Shown: positions 45,069-55,005, numbered from the stretch's first letter. The stretch: 64,000 nucleotides of DNA from JAGQSZ01 sp049647585 (GCA_049647585.1 JBARXY010000001.1:62001-126000); one strand, 5' to 3'. A program made the numbers and translations. Notes: generated by a model from the letters alone, not told the origin.

Positions 45069-45992
45069 GTGAGCTTGGAACTGAACATTCAGCCCGGTCC
45101 AGCCATGCCCGATCGGAGAGCCCTGCGCGACACCGAACTGGACGCCAGGCTGCGTCGTGACGGTGCTGTCGTTGTGGACGCAATGTCCGAGGACGAACTC
45201 GATGACCTGCGGAAAAGTGTCATTGCGCTGTACCGGGGCGAGAGCGCAGGCCAGCACTATTCGATGCTCTCAACGGACTGGGCATATCGTCGAAGCCTTT
45301 TTGATGAGATCCCGGTCCTCATCGAAGCTATGGCGGACCGGATCTTCGATGACTACGACTTCTGCGTTCCGTCCCTCGCCTTCAAGTGGCCCGGTGCAAA
45401 GTCGATAATTGGTCCTCACCAGGACATGAGCTTCGTTGATGAGAGCCGGTTCCGAAGCTACGCAATCTGGATCCCGCTGGTAGCCACAAGTCTGGAGAAC
45501 GGTGCCCTCCAGATTCTGCCCGGAAGCCATCTGGCTCTCGACAATCTGCGGGTGATGCCGGGCGATCCCCCTTGGTTCAAAGACGACCTTGAGGGCATCG
45601 AGACTTCGGACTTCGTTGCGTTGGAAACCGATCCGGGGCAGGTTGTCGTTTGGGACCATGCCGTTCTGCACGCATCCGGGGGAAACTTCACCGATGAGCT
45701 TCGCCCCGCCCTGCTCGCCGCCTTCAAACCAGTCGAAGCAGACCTGCTGCACTATCACATGGTTGACCGGGAAACAGCCGACGTGGACGTCTACGACGGT
45801 TCGGGAGAGTTCTTCAAGCAGTTGATAATTGGGACCCAGCCTACGGTCGAGCCCATAGCGCGTCGCCAGTTCTATGGCACCAAACGCAGCAATGAGGAAA
45901 TCCTGGAGCTGTCCAGACGCTGGGCAACGTCTGACCTCGAGTTGTTCAGGCGCCCGATAGGGCAGGCCTCGGAGAGGACGCCGGTCAGATGA
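45069..45992 (+). CDS. PhyH-family dioxygenase 3
   Basis: 307 aa from GTG 45069 (GAGGTGG six bases upstream; GTG 45060 is the longer option). Facial triad is HQD in GPHQDMSFVDE and His in VWDHAVLHASG; the Arg is in LRPALLAAF. Conserved LPGSHLALDNLR follows the first triad residues, as in other PhyH proteins. It is more diverged from the other four and has no disordered tail. Its stop overlaps the next start (ATGATGA), so the two are coupled. Confidence 0.87.
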   Translation: MSLELNIQPGPAMPDRRALRDTELDARLRRDGAVVVDAMSEDELDDLRKSVIALYRGESAGQHYSMLSTDWAYRRSLFDEIPVLIEAMADRIFDDYDFCVPSLAFKWPGAKSIIGPHQDMSFVDESRFRSYAIWIPLVATSLENGALQILPGSHLALDNLRVMPGDPPWFKDDLEGIETSDFVALETDPGQVVVWDHAVLHASGGNFTDELRPALLAAFKPVEADLLHYHMVDRETADVDVYDGSGEFFKQLIIGTQPTVEPIARRQFYGTKRSNEEILELSRRWATSDLELFRRPIGQASERTPVR

Positions 45993-46846
45993 TGACTGAA
46001 AAGGCTCACGGCTTCCGCCGCAACTTGGCCAACACGATGATCGATCCCGATCAACAAAGTCACCTCGATGAATTCGGCTACGTGGTCATCGATCTCCTGA
46101 GCGACAGTCAGGTTAACGAGCTCCGCACCTTGGCCGATGCTTGTTTCGACCTTCCCGAGCACGGCTTTCAGGCGTCCAACGTTGCACACAATTTCGCGTA
46201 CCGGCAGGCCGTCCAAGACACCGTCGGTCCGGTTCTGAGCCGGTACAGCACCCCGGTGCTCGACAACTACAGAGCGGTGAACGCCTTCGCTATACACAAG
46301 TTTCCGGGCGAGGACACCGGCTTCCTGGTTCATCAGGACTGGAACGTGGTTGACGAGCAGAAGTACCGGGGTATCAATCTCTGGTGCCCACTTGTGGACA
46401 CGCTCGACAAGAATGGCGGCCTAGTCGTCCTGCCACGAAGTCACCTCAGGGTCGAAGCGGTTAGATGCGACCCTGACTTTCCGAGTTGGTACACAGCTCC
46501 TGGCTTCCAAGTCCGGTGGGACGAGATGGTCCCCCTGGATATTCGGGCGGGACAGGCTTTGATTTTCGACCACGCGCTGGTCCATGGGTCTGTACCCAAC
46601 ACCACCGACGAGGTTCGGGTCGCCGTGGCATTGGTGATGGCTCCCATCGCGGCGCCGTTGTTGCACTGGCATCTTGAGGACCTGGACTCCGATGAGTTGG
46701 AGATCATGTCGATCGACGAGGCGTTCTACTGCAGTTTCAAGGCGGGCGTCCGTCCGGATTATCCGGTGGTCGGCAGGGCAAAGTTCCTGCCGGACGACTT
46801 CGACAGGGACGAACTCCTGAAACGCTGCGCTGACGACTCCGTGTAG
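45989..46846 (+). CDS. PhyH-family dioxygenase 4
   Basis: This 285-aa protein has HQD in LVHQDWNVVDEQ, distal His in IFDHALVHGS and Arg in DEVRVAVALV. It shares a C-terminal extension (DELEIMSIDEAFYCSFKAG and RPDYPV) with PhyH 2, where the equivalent is TLEVMSVDSAFFADVNIGSR, implying a common substrate group. The ATG overlaps the previous stop. Confidence 0.88.
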   Translation: MMTEKAHGFRRNLANTMIDPDQQSHLDEFGYVVIDLLSDSQVNELRTLADACFDLPEHGFQASNVAHNFAYRQAVQDTVGPVLSRYSTPVLDNYRAVNAFAIHKFPGEDTGFLVHQDWNVVDEQKYRGINLWCPLVDTLDKNGGLVVLPRSHLRVEAVRCDPDFPSWYTAPGFQVRWDEMVPLDIRAGQALIFDHALVHGSVPNTTDEVRVAVALVMAPIAAPLLHWHLEDLDSDELEIMSIDEAFYCSFKAGVRPDYPVVGRAKFLPDDFDRDELLKRCADDSV

Positions 46847-46880
46847 GCGCGGAGTCATCCCATCTGTTCGGCTTGGGTGC

Positions 46881-47666
46881 TCAGGCCGAATTGGGATCGA
46901 AGTTTGCAAGCTGTGAAGCCACCGTTAGGCCCTTCATGCCCTCTTCCATGTAACTGACGAGCCGGTCGTGGGCGACGGTGGCATCCTCCACCGTTGAAAG
47001 CCCAAAGTTGACCGCCAGCCGATCTTCGTCGGAACTGTTCGGATCGCTGAAGTGAATGAGCCTGTGGTCGAAGATGACCGCTTGGCCGGCCTCGACAAAA
47101 AGTGTCTCGGCCCGCCCGGCACGTTCGACTATGCCGTCCACCCGGTCGTGTCCGGGGTCGACCGGTGTACGGTCGAAATCGACCATGACGTGTGAGCCTG
47201 GCACTACTCCCAGAGCCCCGGTCTCGGGAGTCATGTCATGTAGGGCAACCCAGCATCCATAGGTCAGAGACTGCGGTTCGTTCACCAGTCGCCAGTCAAG
47301 GTGGGGCGGAAGAAGACCGGAGTTCGCCTTTTTCACCAGATACGTCGACATGAAACCTGTGCGTTCAGAACACAGTTCCTGTATGCGAGGCTCAAGCACC
47401 GGCCTGATCAGATCATGCGCGAGGTGGTCGATCCCGGGGTGACGCAAGGTGACCGCCATCCCCGTTGGGTCCCAAGCCGGGGTGTAGGACGTTCGAATTG
47501 TTGACCATCCCTCGATCAACTGCCGGATCTCCGCTGCCTCAAGCAGATCTAGCACCACATACCCATCGACGCGAAGCTCATCGTCAAGTGAGCGGCTCTT
47601 GAGGGTACGGCCGAATGGTTCTCGAGTTGCGGTGTCTGTCGGCGAACCCGCCTCGCCTTGCGCCAT
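46881..47666 (-). CDS. PhyH-family dioxygenase 5
   Basis: The frame is open to 48068, but that would cross the ABC permease gene. The ATG at 47666 follows GGGAG at 5 bases and gives 261 aa (ATG 47690 is an alternative). Triad: HLD in PPHLDWRLVNE and His in IFDHRLIHFS; Arg in EDRLAVNFG. Core motifs match PhyH 1 most closely (FDHRLVHFS). Convergent with PhyH 4 and divergent from the permease. Confidence 0.85.
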   Translation of the reverse strand: MAQGEAGSPTDTATREPFGRTLKSRSLDDELRVDGYVVLDLLEAAEIRQLIEGWSTIRTSYTPAWDPTGMAVTLRHPGIDHLAHDLIRPVLEPRIQELCSERTGFMSTYLVKKANSGLLPPHLDWRLVNEPQSLTYGCWVALHDMTPETGALGVVPGSHVMVDFDRTPVDPGHDRVDGIVERAGRAETLFVEAGQAVIFDHRLIHFSDPNSSDEDRLAVNFGLSTVEDATVAHDRLVSYMEEGMKGLTVASQLANFDPNSA

Positions 47667-47880
47667 ACCAACTCCCAAGCTCGTGGGCATCGCCAGTGCC
47701 CCACAGGGTACTAGGCCATCCCCGAATTGACCCAGAATCCAGCGACAATGGACAACGAGAAGTGGCAGCCAGCTCAACGGGTCCAGAGGTTGGGCTCCAC
47801 GGGGCTGGCTCGGCACGCAGCGTGGTGCCTCTGCCACTCGGACTGTCGGCATTTGGGGAAGCACGGGATAGAATCCCTGA

Positions 47881-48777
47881 GTGACAGTTGACAACCTCCC
47901 GTCGGATGCCGAAATGGCGGATGAAGTCGGAGTGGAGAGAACCCAGGATTCAGTGCTCTCCACACGGGCAATCGCGCTGGTAGAAGTGAGCGGCGGGAAA
48001 AACCGCAGGCCGCTCGTCAACTTCAAATCTTGGCCCCTCCTATGGTCGCTCACTCGCCAGCAGCTCATTACCCGCTACCGGCAGAGCACGTTTCAGCTCG
48101 CTTGGATTGTGATCCAGCCAGTGGCGTTCATGATCGTTTACGCCTTCTTCTTCCACGGGGTTCTGCAGGTGGACTCGGGCAACGTTCCGTACCTGTCATT
48201 CGTTGCAGCCGGCCTGATCCCTTGGCGGTTCATCTCGATCGGGTTGAACAACACAACATCGATTACCGACAGCATCCACCTAATTTCGAAGGCCTATTTT
48301 CCCAAAGAACTTATCCCACTATCGGGAGTGCTTGCCGGAACGATTGACCTGGCCATCGGCACGATCGTGCTGTTTACGATCGTGCTGATTGAAGGAGGCA
48401 GCCTGAGCTACCACGTCATAGGTCTTCCATTCGCCTACTTGCTCCTGTTGTTGTCGACAGCGACAGTTTCGATCTTTCTTTCAGCAGTGGCGGTGTTCAT
48501 CCGGGACGTGGCACACATGATGACGTTGATTTCGATCGGGGTGTTCTTTGCCACTCCAATCATGTACCAGTCCGATCAACTACCGACTTGGCTGCAATGG
48601 TTCCCCGCCATCAATCCTTTTGCCATTGCAATTTCAAATGTGCGTGACCTGGTCCTGTTCGGCCGCTGGTTTCCGGTGACCGGCTACCTGATCCACCTTG
48701 GCGTAGCGGTTGTACTCTTTCTGGGTTCCCTGGCCTATGTTCGCTCGATCGAATCCAGGATGGTCGACGTCGCTTAG
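47881..48777 (+). CDS. ABC-2 type permease, polysaccharide/polyol-phosphate exporter
   Basis: This 298-aa protein has six TM helices in the Wzm/TagG pattern: N-terminal LLWSLTRQQLITRYRQ, then QLAWIVIQPVAFMIVYAFFF, and the conserved FAAGLIPW-like (VAAGLIPWRFI) and MYQSDQLPTWLQWFPAINPF segments near the end. Such permeases export lipid-linked glycans, teichoic acids or similar polymers. The likely ATPase partner is encoded convergently at 48851-50215. GTG start. Confidence 0.92.
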   Translation: MTVDNLPSDAEMADEVGVERTQDSVLSTRAIALVEVSGGKNRRPLVNFKSWPLLWSLTRQQLITRYRQSTFQLAWIVIQPVAFMIVYAFFFHGVLQVDSGNVPYLSFVAAGLIPWRFISIGLNNTTSITDSIHLISKAYFPKELIPLSGVLAGTIDLAIGTIVLFTIVLIEGGSLSYHVIGLPFAYLLLLLSTATVSIFLSAVAVFIRDVAHMMTLISIGVFFATPIMYQSDQLPTWLQWFPAINPFAIAISNVRDLVLFGRWFPVTGYLIHLGVAVVLFLGSLAYVRSIESRMVDVA

Positions 48778-48850
48778 GCGTCAAAGAATCTGCTTCAAGT
48801 CCCTGGTCGCCCTCACTCGGCCGATTAGACGACTCGATCAGGCGACTCGA

Positions 48851-50215
48851 TCAGATTGATTTGATTCGGGTGCTATGAGGCAGGTTGATTCCTGGACGAG
48901 GGGTGACTGGACCGGTGATCCGCAGTTGCGTGGTCAACCTGTCAATCGCATTGGGAAAGAGCTGCTCGGCATCCTCGAGCTCCTCGTTGGCCCTGATGAT
49001 GGCCAATTGCCAAGTTGTCGTCGACGAAGACGCCGGAATGAAGGAGTAGTCAACCTCGACCAAGTATTTGCCGGGAGTTTGGAGAAACTCTGAGGGCAGT
49101 TCGTCCGGCAGAGCGAAGGTGGCGTAGCCGGCCCAGTAGAGCGACGACACCAGAACCAGGTCGCGCGTTGGCACCTTGACTTCGATTTCGGCCCTCAGGA
49201 CGAAGCCGCCGCCGCTAGGAATCTCCGGTGGATCAGAAACGATCGAATGGATTACGACCGGACGAAAGTCCCCCAGGTCCAGCGCTTCCACATCATCAGC
49301 AGCATCAGCGGCGTATTCAAATTCCGGCGTCGACGAGTCCACATATGACTCGGGGTCCTGGTCAGGGCTGTAGGAGATCTGGTCGGACAACTCGTTGGCG
49401 CCGCCTGCGGAAGTAACACCTTCCCCACCCCTTCCACCGGGACCCGACATCTCTTCGACGCCATCGCGGCCAACCGTATAGCGCTTCTCGCCGAGGTATG
49501 CACCCAAGGTCATTGCAGTGGGCCCCAGAGCCCGAGTCCGTCCATGTTCGATGAATAGGGCCCGCTCACAGAGTTGATTCACTACCCAAAGATTGTGAGA
49601 AACAAAGATGATCGAGGCACCGTTCTTGTGAAGAGTCCTCATTCGCTCCAGACTCTTGGTCTGAAATTGCCAGTCGCCGACTGAAAGGACCTCGTCGACC
49701 ACGAACAGATCGGCATCAATCGACGTAGCCAAGGCGAAACCAAGCCGAGCGAGCATGCCCGTCGAGTACCGCTTCACCGGCATTGTTTCAAAACCCTCAA
49801 GTTCGGCGAATTCGATGATTTCGTCCCGTCTGGCCTGAATTTCAGGCGCCGTCATGCCCAGAAGCGCACCGCCGTATTCGATGTTCTCCAGGCCAGTAAG
49901 ATCGGCGTCGAATCCCAGACCAAGCTCTATGATCGACACCGTCTTTGCGGGGCGAACGACCGAGCCGGAAGTCGGCGAAACGGCACCAGCCATGATCTTG
50001 AGAATCGTTGATTTGCCAGCGCCATTTGGACCAACAATCCCGAAGGCTTCGCCCCTGGAGACGGTAAATGACACGTCTTCAAGTGCATTGAACGCCCGGT
50101 CGCCACCCGACTCACCAAGACGACCCGGAACCGCCGCCCGAGCGTTTGATCGCTCTTTTCCATACCGGTAGGTCTTGGTCACATTCTCAAAAACTACGAT
50201 CGGCTCTGAATCCAC
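48851..50215 (-). CDS. ABC transporter ATPase with Wzt-like C-terminal domain
   Basis: 454 aa. The N-terminal nucleotide-binding domain (about 1-245) has Walker A GPNGAGKST, signature YSTGMLARLGFA, Walker B LFVVDEVLSVGD and H-loop VSHNLW. After a disordered linker, residues about 310-430 form a beta-rich domain like Wzt-C (VLVSSLYWAGYATFALPDEL), which in Wzt recognises the modified end of the glycan. Exporters of this type often depend on a terminal cap such as a methyl group. The gene is convergent with its permease rather than in an operon. GTG start. Confidence 0.9.
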   Translation of the reverse strand: MDSEPIVVFENVTKTYRYGKERSNARAAVPGRLGESGGDRAFNALEDVSFTVSRGEAFGIVGPNGAGKSTILKIMAGAVSPTSGSVVRPAKTVSIIELGLGFDADLTGLENIEYGGALLGMTAPEIQARRDEIIEFAELEGFETMPVKRYSTGMLARLGFALATSIDADLFVVDEVLSVGDWQFQTKSLERMRTLHKNGASIIFVSHNLWVVNQLCERALFIEHGRTRALGPTAMTLGAYLGEKRYTVGRDGVEEMSGPGGRGGEGVTSAGGANELSDQISYSPDQDPESYVDSSTPEFEYAADAADDVEALDLGDFRPVVIHSIVSDPPEIPSGGGFVLRAEIEVKVPTRDLVLVSSLYWAGYATFALPDELPSEFLQTPGKYLVEVDYSFIPASSSTTTWQLAIIRANEELEDAEQLFPNAIDRLTTQLRITGPVTPRPGINLPHSTRIKSI

Positions 50216-50598
50216 AGTCTCACTTCAATGATGGCCATCAGTGGTCGGGCAAGAATACCAGTCCGTTTGTCGACCTTCAGAATTGACCGCAAATTGGGTC
50301 GCGCCGCCTCGATTTGATGGTTCTTGACACAACTAAATTGGACTAGGCGGAGCATGAAAGCTCCGACACTCCGTCGATACAGCCCGGACTGTTTAGGGGT
50401 CCTATCCAGCCGTGCGACGGAGGCGGAAAGGAGTTCGGCCGGGCCAACCAGAATTTCTTGCGGCGATCGCCGATTGATTGGAACTGTCGACGGCGGGCGG
50501 TAAGGGCACTTCGACCCAAAGCCACAGGGCCCGAAATTTGGATGAGGGTGGTATCATGGCCGGGGAGAAGGAAGTGTGCTGGCGAGAGGTTTTTGGGA
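50216..50598. other. 383-bp divergent intergenic region
   Basis: Between the ABC ATPase (minus) and radical SAM B (plus). A TTGACA at 50324-50329 followed by TAAATT and TAGGCG resembles promoter elements but the spacing is not canonical. The long open frame continuing upstream of 50599 has no similarity to the other radical SAM N-termini, so I treat it as non-coding leader. Confidence 0.4.
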
Positions 50599-53391
50599 AT
50601 GATGCACAGTGCTGGGGCTCTGGCACCTCACCGGCCAGGTGTGGTGCTCATCAGTTCAGAAGAAGTCGGCCTTGCCGACCTTGATGCCGGTTCGGTTCGA
50701 CCGGTCGATCTGGCGACCATTTTTACAGCCGGCCATCCAGAACTCGAGCCCATCGCCGGCCTTCCCATTCCGGACCCTCTGATTGCCGTTTCGCTGGACA
50801 ATCTGTCGATCGACACAGTCGACGTTCCGCCCGATCAACCACTTGTCGTCTGGGAGCCTCTGACATTTCGTCTTGACGGTGGCAGGGTGCTCACGTGGGT
50901 CAGTGAATCCGGGTGCCACGCAGAACTGGATTCCGACAGCTTGCAAGTTCTCGACCTGCTCCGAACGGCGAGAACTCCGAATGACCTCGAGCAGCTTGTT
51001 CCAGGGGTAGATATCGACCTCGTCTCGGCTCGGCTTGTGAGCCTGCGCCTGATCAAGCAAGGTCAGACATCGACTCTGGAAGACCAGGGAAGCTCCTCGG
51101 CAGATGCAGTTCCGCAGTCCGATGGCTCGAGCGACGAAGTAGGCGCGGGAGCCGACGCCCCCAAGGAACACGCTGTCGCCCTTTCGGGTGTCCGCAGAAG
51201 GCCCGCCGCAGTGGCCTCAGCAAATTCGCTACACGTGGAGACCGCTGGCCTGACAGAAGAACCTTCGACGGATGGCAATGGAGCCAGCCCTGAAGTCCAG
51301 AACGGACGAACCGGCGGTCACCGGGTTTCGGCATGGTTGAAGAGCATCTCCTCGAGGAGCCATCCGGTTGCAGCTGGTCAGATCGCTGCCGGTCAGGACG
51401 CAGCAGATCAGGACGTGCCCGAATCAGGTCAGGTCACCGCGGGCCTGGTGCCAGCTGACGACGCGCAAAGCCGAATCCCGGTCATCCCGCTGTATTACTT
51501 CGGGAAGGTGGTCCAGACCGATGGGCTGATCGAGCCGAGCCTCGCCGTCGGAATGCTCTTGGCGTACGCACGCACTTTCGGCGGGGGCCGCCTCAACGAG
51601 AAGTACGACTTCCACAAGATGCTCGCCGATCCCGAAACGGCCTTCACGCGATGGGCAGAGTCACCGGTCCCGGCAGTTTTCGTCTTTCCCGACTACATCT
51701 GGAGCGTTGAGAGAAATCTGGCTCTCTCGAAGCGAATCAAAGCCATTAGCCCAGAAAGCCTGTGCGTCCACGGCGGCCCAAGCTCCCCCAAATACCATGC
51801 AGATTCTCTGCAGTTCTTCGCCGACAACGACTCTGTCGACGCTGCGGCGAGAGGTGAGGGCGAGGAAACTTTTGCGGCCCTACTTGATGCTCTAGACGGC
51901 GATCTGAGCCCCTCGGGAGTGGACCGGCTCGAGAGTGTCACCGGTATCACGTTCAGGCGCCGAACAGCCGGCCGAGAGATCGTCCGCAATCCGGACAGGC
52001 CCAGGCCGGTCGAATTGGCCACATTCCCCTCGCCCTATCTGACCGGGGAGTTCGATGAGCTACTGGAGCACGATTGGCGCTGGGCGACACTCGAGACAAA
52101 TCGCGGGTGCCCATACGGTTGCACCTTCTGCGATTGGGGATCGGCAACGTCGGCTCGTGTGCGAAAGTTCGACCTGGAACAGGTGAAGGACGAGATCGAG
52201 TGGATACTTTCCAATGTCTCCACCAGCATGATCTTGGTCGCTGACGCGAACTTCGGAATCTTTGCAAGGGACGTCGAGATAGTTGAGCATGTAATTGAGC
52301 TCAAAAAGACATATCCACAGCTTACGAATCTAGTTTTCACTGGCTTGGCCAAGAACACCGTCAAGTACACCCAGCAGATCTATCGGCTCCTCTATGACGC
52401 CAATCTGACGATCATTTCGTCGCCTCTGTCGATCCAGAGCGCCGACGAAGAGGTACTTGAAGCGGTAGACCGCAAGAACATCAAGCTCGAACGCTATGAC
52501 GATCTGGCCGAGACCTTCCGGGCAATGTCGATTCCGATGATGACCGATTTGATAATCGGTCTTCCCGGATCATCCATCCGGTCCTTCAAACACGACCTGC
52601 AATTCTGTTTCGATCGCGAGATCACACCGCGGGTGTTCCCACTCCTGATGCTGCCCAACAGCCCGATGAATGCCCCGGAGTATCGGGAGAAGTATCAGAT
52701 CAAGTGCAACGAAAAGGGCCAGGTCGTCTCTACCAGCACCTTTGATGAGGCCGATCTAAGGCGTATGGAGCACCTGAGACTGATTTTCAGAGGTGGCGAC
52801 CACTATGGCGTCCTGCGCTACCTTTTCCAATACATCCAATGGGACCACGGCATCTTGGCGTCAGAGTTAGCGGACGCGATCGACCTGGCAATCATCGGTC
52901 GTGGTAATCGGTATCCGCTGGTCGCGTTCTTCGGCCGGCTGTTCGACCTCTATACAATGCCGCCAGTCGCCTGGGAACCCTTCTACGACGAGATCACCCA
53001 AATCTTGGAAGAGACGTTCGGTATAGAGGTCGACTCCGCCCTCAGATCGGTGGTGGAGCTTCATCTGGCGCTCGCCCCACAGAGAGGGCGCCTCTTTCCT
53101 ACGGTCGTTCACCTGGAGCATGACTTCGTCTCTTATCGAGCCGACCATCTCGAAGATTCCGAAGCTGGTCCACTGGCCTCGTATGGCCCGGCCGAAATCG
53201 CGGTCGATGACCCAGGTCAGGTCTGCTCCCAGAGGCTCATCAAGAATGTCACGCTTGGCGACCGCCAACTCGAGTTCGAGAACCTTTTCTGGAACGGTCT
53301 CGACTGGGAGATGAGCAGCCCACTTGCTCGTCGAATGTTCTCCAACGACTACCTTTTCGCCGCCAAGTCCGAGCCTGCCCTGGTGGACTGA
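50599..53391 (+). CDS. Cobalamin-type radical SAM protein B
   Basis: 930 aa from ATG 50599; the longer frame begins at 50458 but only from MMHSAG onward does it match paralogue A (APHRPG versus THHRPG). Order of parts is the same: N-terminal small domain, PqqD/RRE-like region (TFRLDGGRVLTWV...LQVLDLLRTA), disordered linker with a basic helix (AWLKSISSRS), B12-binding-like domain (LCVHGGPSSPKYHAD), radical SAM core NRGCPYGCTFCDWGS at about 500, LPNSPMNAPEYREKY, and a C-terminal LFWNGLDWEMSSPLARR. It stands alone on the plus strand. Reaction unknown. Confidence 0.86.
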   Translation: MMHSAGALAPHRPGVVLISSEEVGLADLDAGSVRPVDLATIFTAGHPELEPIAGLPIPDPLIAVSLDNLSIDTVDVPPDQPLVVWEPLTFRLDGGRVLTWVSESGCHAELDSDSLQVLDLLRTARTPNDLEQLVPGVDIDLVSARLVSLRLIKQGQTSTLEDQGSSSADAVPQSDGSSDEVGAGADAPKEHAVALSGVRRRPAAVASANSLHVETAGLTEEPSTDGNGASPEVQNGRTGGHRVSAWLKSISSRSHPVAAGQIAAGQDAADQDVPESGQVTAGLVPADDAQSRIPVIPLYYFGKVVQTDGLIEPSLAVGMLLAYARTFGGGRLNEKYDFHKMLADPETAFTRWAESPVPAVFVFPDYIWSVERNLALSKRIKAISPESLCVHGGPSSPKYHADSLQFFADNDSVDAAARGEGEETFAALLDALDGDLSPSGVDRLESVTGITFRRRTAGREIVRNPDRPRPVELATFPSPYLTGEFDELLEHDWRWATLETNRGCPYGCTFCDWGSATSARVRKFDLEQVKDEIEWILSNVSTSMILVADANFGIFARDVEIVEHVIELKKTYPQLTNLVFTGLAKNTVKYTQQIYRLLYDANLTIISSPLSIQSADEEVLEAVDRKNIKLERYDDLAETFRAMSIPMMTDLIIGLPGSSIRSFKHDLQFCFDREITPRVFPLLMLPNSPMNAPEYREKYQIKCNEKGQVVSTSTFDEADLRRMEHLRLIFRGGDHYGVLRYLFQYIQWDHGILASELADAIDLAIIGRGNRYPLVAFFGRLFDLYTMPPVAWEPFYDEITQILEETFGIEVDSALRSVVELHLALAPQRGRLFPTVVHLEHDFVSYRADHLEDSEAGPLASYGPAEIAVDDPGQVCSQRLIKNVTLGDRQLEFENLFWNGLDWEMSSPLARRMFSNDYLFAAKSEPALVD

Positions 53392-53544
53392 TCGATCTGG
53401 TCAGTCGGGCTACGAACTTGGCGACTTTGCTGTTGCGCCGGACCCCTTCGGTCTTGTGTGAGCGGCCGGACAAAACCTTTCCACGACTGACAGTTTCGCC
53501 CGGATCCCGTTAGGCTCCGGAGATGTGTCTGGGATGGAGTCGAG

Positions 53545-54273
53545 TTGAACAGGCGTAGTGTTCGACTGATCGGCTCACTGCTACTGCTTGTGAGCATCAG
53601 TGTCGCGTGCGGCACTGACGTTTCCAACGTTGGTTCCGCCCCGGGCTACTCAGACCGCGAGCACCGCAGCAAGAACGGCGAATTCAAGCTGGTCGAACCG
53701 GCGGGTACAGGTGCCTCCACGACCATCCTCGGGCCATCCCCCACCCTGCCCCTGCCCGATGATGTGGAAGGTCAAATGCGCCCCAGCCTTCCCGGCGTGG
53801 AGCAACCCGACACGTTTGTTCCCACACCGATGCCGGAACCAACCACAACTACTACAACCGCTGTAACAACCACTACGACGACTCCGCCGGCTCCCACCAC
53901 GACCTTGCCGCCGATGTATCCCGTTCCATTGATTGATCTGAAGTCACTCTGCGGGATGAACCAATACTTCCAATCGCTGGTGAGCGTCTTTGTGAATCCC
54001 GAACTGAACCGTAAACAAACGGTCCTGCGGGTACAAGAGGTCCTTAAGGCTTATCAATCAGTAACACCGGTCGAGCTTCGCGGCGACATGGCCAAGGTCA
54101 AGGCGATGGCCGACGATCTGATTCGCAGGTTGATCGCTGCCGACTACGACATCAATGAGCCGTCACTCAAATACATAACTCACCTCCTATTCACTCAGAA
54201 CCCGATTTTCTCGGACTTCTTCGCCTCCTACAACCGCCTCCTGCAGTACGAAACCCGGTCCTGTAATCGGTAG
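53545..54273 (+). CDS. Small lipoprotein with C-terminal helical module
   Basis: 242 aa; TTG start after GGGATGGAG. Leader ends SISVAC (lipobox). A Thr/Pro linker (TTTTTTAVTTTTTTPPAPTT) leads to about 110 residues, mostly helical, framed by two Cys (LCGMNQYF near the start, RSCNR at the end). That module resembles the C-terminal part of the GSDH-type lipoprotein at 56724-58343, which also starts LCEIPEIVKSL and ends NKCP. No known family recognised. Confidence 0.8.
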   Translation: MNRRSVRLIGSLLLLVSISVACGTDVSNVGSAPGYSDREHRSKNGEFKLVEPAGTGASTTILGPSPTLPLPDDVEGQMRPSLPGVEQPDTFVPTPMPEPTTTTTTAVTTTTTTPPAPTTTLPPMYPVPLIDLKSLCGMNQYFQSLVSVFVNPELNRKQTVLRVQEVLKAYQSVTPVELRGDMAKVKAMADDLIRRLIAADYDINEPSLKYITHLLFTQNPIFSDFFASYNRLLQYETRSCNR

Positions 54274-54297
54274 CGCAGGCGTAGAGATGAAAGCTGA

Positions 54298-55005
54298 TTG
54301 AGAGATGTTGATAGTTGGACTGACGAATTGAATGTTCTTGTCGTAGCCGCCCATCCAGATGACGAGACGCTCGGGTGTGGCGGTTACTCCGCCAAGTTGA
54401 TCAGGCAGGGCCATGCGGTCAATTGGCTGATCCTTGGTGAGGGCACCACATCTCGGGCCGCCGACCGCACACAGGTCGGGAGCGCGGAACTCCGCTCACA
54501 GTCCGAGGACTGTTTGAGGGCGGCGTCGATAATCGGGGTCGGATCCGTCACCCAACTCGAACTTCCAGACAACCGCTTCGACAGCCTCGACCTCCTGGAC
54601 GTCGCCAAGTTGATCGAATCCGAAATAGGCGCGCGGGAACCGGCAATCGTGATCACACATCATCGGGGCGACCTCAACGTCGATCACCGAATGACCCACG
54701 AGGCGGTTCTCACCGCAACTCGCCCTGTGCCCGGATCGACTGTCCATACCGTGCTCGCCTTCGAGGTCCAATCGGCGACGGAGTGGCGATTCAACCGCCA
54801 GGATGCTTTCGTCCCGAGCGTGTTCGTCGATATTTCCGACACGATCGACCTGAAGATGTCCGCGCTCGAGGAGTACCGGTCGGAGATGCGGCAGTTCCCC
54901 CATCCGCGTTCCGAAACCGCGGTCCGGGCTCTTGCCACGCTGCGAGGATCGACAGTCGGTGTGCCGGCGGCAGAAGCCTTCGAGCTTGTAAGGGCAGTGC
55001 GCTGA
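54298..55005 (+). CDS. PIG-L/LmbE-family deacetylase
   Basis: This 235-aa protein has the zinc site AAHPDDETLGCGG and the second motif HHRGDLNVDHRMTHEAV. PIG-L enzymes remove acetyl groups from GlcNAc-type amines (GlcNAc-PI, mycothiol and bacillithiol precursors, lincomycin). It may process an acetamido sugar of the exported glycan or of a small molecule. TTG start is tentative; it follows the lipoprotein gene by 24 bases. Confidence 0.88.
   Translation: MRDVDSWTDELNVLVVAAHPDDETLGCGGYSAKLIRQGHAVNWLILGEGTTSRAADRTQVGSAELRSQSEDCLRAASIIGVGSVTQLELPDNRFDSLDLLDVAKLIESEIGAREPAIVITHHRGDLNVDHRMTHEAVLTATRPVPGSTVHTVLAFEVQSATEWRFNRQDAFVPSVFVDISDTIDLKMSALEEYRSEMRQFPHPRSETAVRALATLRGSTVGVPAAEAFELVRAVR

Noticed and set aside
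41062..46846. PhyH paralogues as a recent assembly duplication
   Set aside because: The copies differ at most positions and have different tails and contexts, so they are genuine diverged paralogues.
47667..48068. N-terminal extension of PhyH 5 reading frame
   Set aside because: It crosses the start of the ABC permease on the other strand; a better SD and start lie at 47666.
50458..50598. N-terminal extension of radical SAM B
   Set aside because: Arg/Trp-rich translation unlike the other three paralogues; similarity starts at MMHSAG.
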